This document shows, piece by piece, positions 34,529-34,559 of a stretch of 34,559 nucleotides of DNA. The notes beneath the pieces were generated by a model that was not told where the DNA came from, searched no databases, and worked only from the letters and a program-made list of their open reading frames with translations. Made by a program: the position numbers and the translations under genes. Numbering within the stretch: the first letter of the stretch is position 1; every line of letters begins with the position of its first letter. The DNA comes from Wenzhouxiangellaceae bacterium (GTDB taxonomy: Bacteria > Pseudomonadota > Gammaproteobacteria > Xanthomonadales > Wenzhouxiangellaceae): contig SLIZ01000027.1 in the NCBI GenBank assembly GCA_007135395.1, forward strand, positions 1-34,559, given 5' to 3'.

Positions 34529-34559
34529 TTACCGGGCCAGCTTGCGCCACAGCCAGCCG
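34529..34559 (-). CDS. Possible C-terminal end of a leftward gene cut by the window edge
   Basis: The last 31 bp read leftward as GWLWRKLAR followed by TAA (34531-34529). The composition (Trp, Arg, Lys, Leu) is like a protein C-terminus, and the gene would converge on the membrane protein with 24 bp between. Ten codons are too few to identify anything, so this is only a plausible partial gene. Confidence 0.3.
   Translation of the reverse strand, partial: GWLWRKLAR

Overview
The window is a GC-rich (roughly 62-66%), densely packed bacterial chromosome segment of about 40 genes. Its gene order is that of a gammaproteobacterium. The block kdsD-kdsC-lptC-lptA-lptB-rpoN-hpf-ptsN-rapZ matches the E. 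coli yrb/rpoN locus. The hprK, mannose-type EIIA and ptsI genes in the same run recall Lysobacterales (Xanthomonadales) and related lineages. The hda / DUF2066 / purM-purN neighbourhood is also typical of gammaproteobacteria. The exact taxon is inferred, not shown.

Layout. (1) 1-2109: the N-terminal part of a SWIM/SNF2 helicase, cut by the left edge. (2) 2182-5418: rightward small lipoprotein, ALDH3-type aldehyde dehydrogenase, VOC protein and BASS-family transporter. (3) 5445-8116: serA (leftward) diverging from an FAD-linked 2-hydroxyacid dehydrogenase. The pair shares a symmetric -10 box and probably forms a metabolic unit in which D-2-hydroxyglutarate made by SerA is re-oxidised. (4) 8206-19484: one long leftward series, read from right to left as cation exchanger, kdsD, kdsC, lptC, lptA, lptB, [170-bp palindrome], rpoN, hpf, ptsN, hprK, rapZ, EIIA-Man, ptsH, ptsI. 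It couples Kdo synthesis and LPS export to sigma-54 and a regulatory PTS phosphorelay with no sugar permease in the window. (5) 19643-21185: ibaG and murA, rightward. (6) 21202-25046: leftward purM, purN, a DUF3108 protein and an M48/TPR metalloprotease. (7) 25096-27465: rightward DUF2066, CDP-alcohol phosphatidyltransferase and hda. (8) 27479-29194: a large lipoprotein of unknown function. (9) 29272-33841: a LysR regulator diverging from azoR-pirin-wrbA, then gloA and an SGNH hydrolase; this looks like a quinone/electrophile-stress cluster. (10) 33881-34504: a membrane protein, followed by the probable end of a leftward gene at the right edge.

Most of this is conserved housekeeping DNA. The non-coding signals that stand out are a near-perfect 156-170 bp palindrome between lptB and rpoN, whose imperfections are mainly G-U pairs on the + strand, and a 13-19 bp REP-like repeat at two convergent gene junctions (5419-5451 and 8167-8204). 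Also of interest are an out-of-frame overlap of purN with the DUF3108 signal peptide and a LysR-type operator in the AT-rich lysR/azoR spacer. I found no CRISPR array, insertion sequence, rRNA or convincing tRNA. The longest gene-free stretches are 238 bp (lptB-rpoN) and 227 bp (rpoN-hpf).
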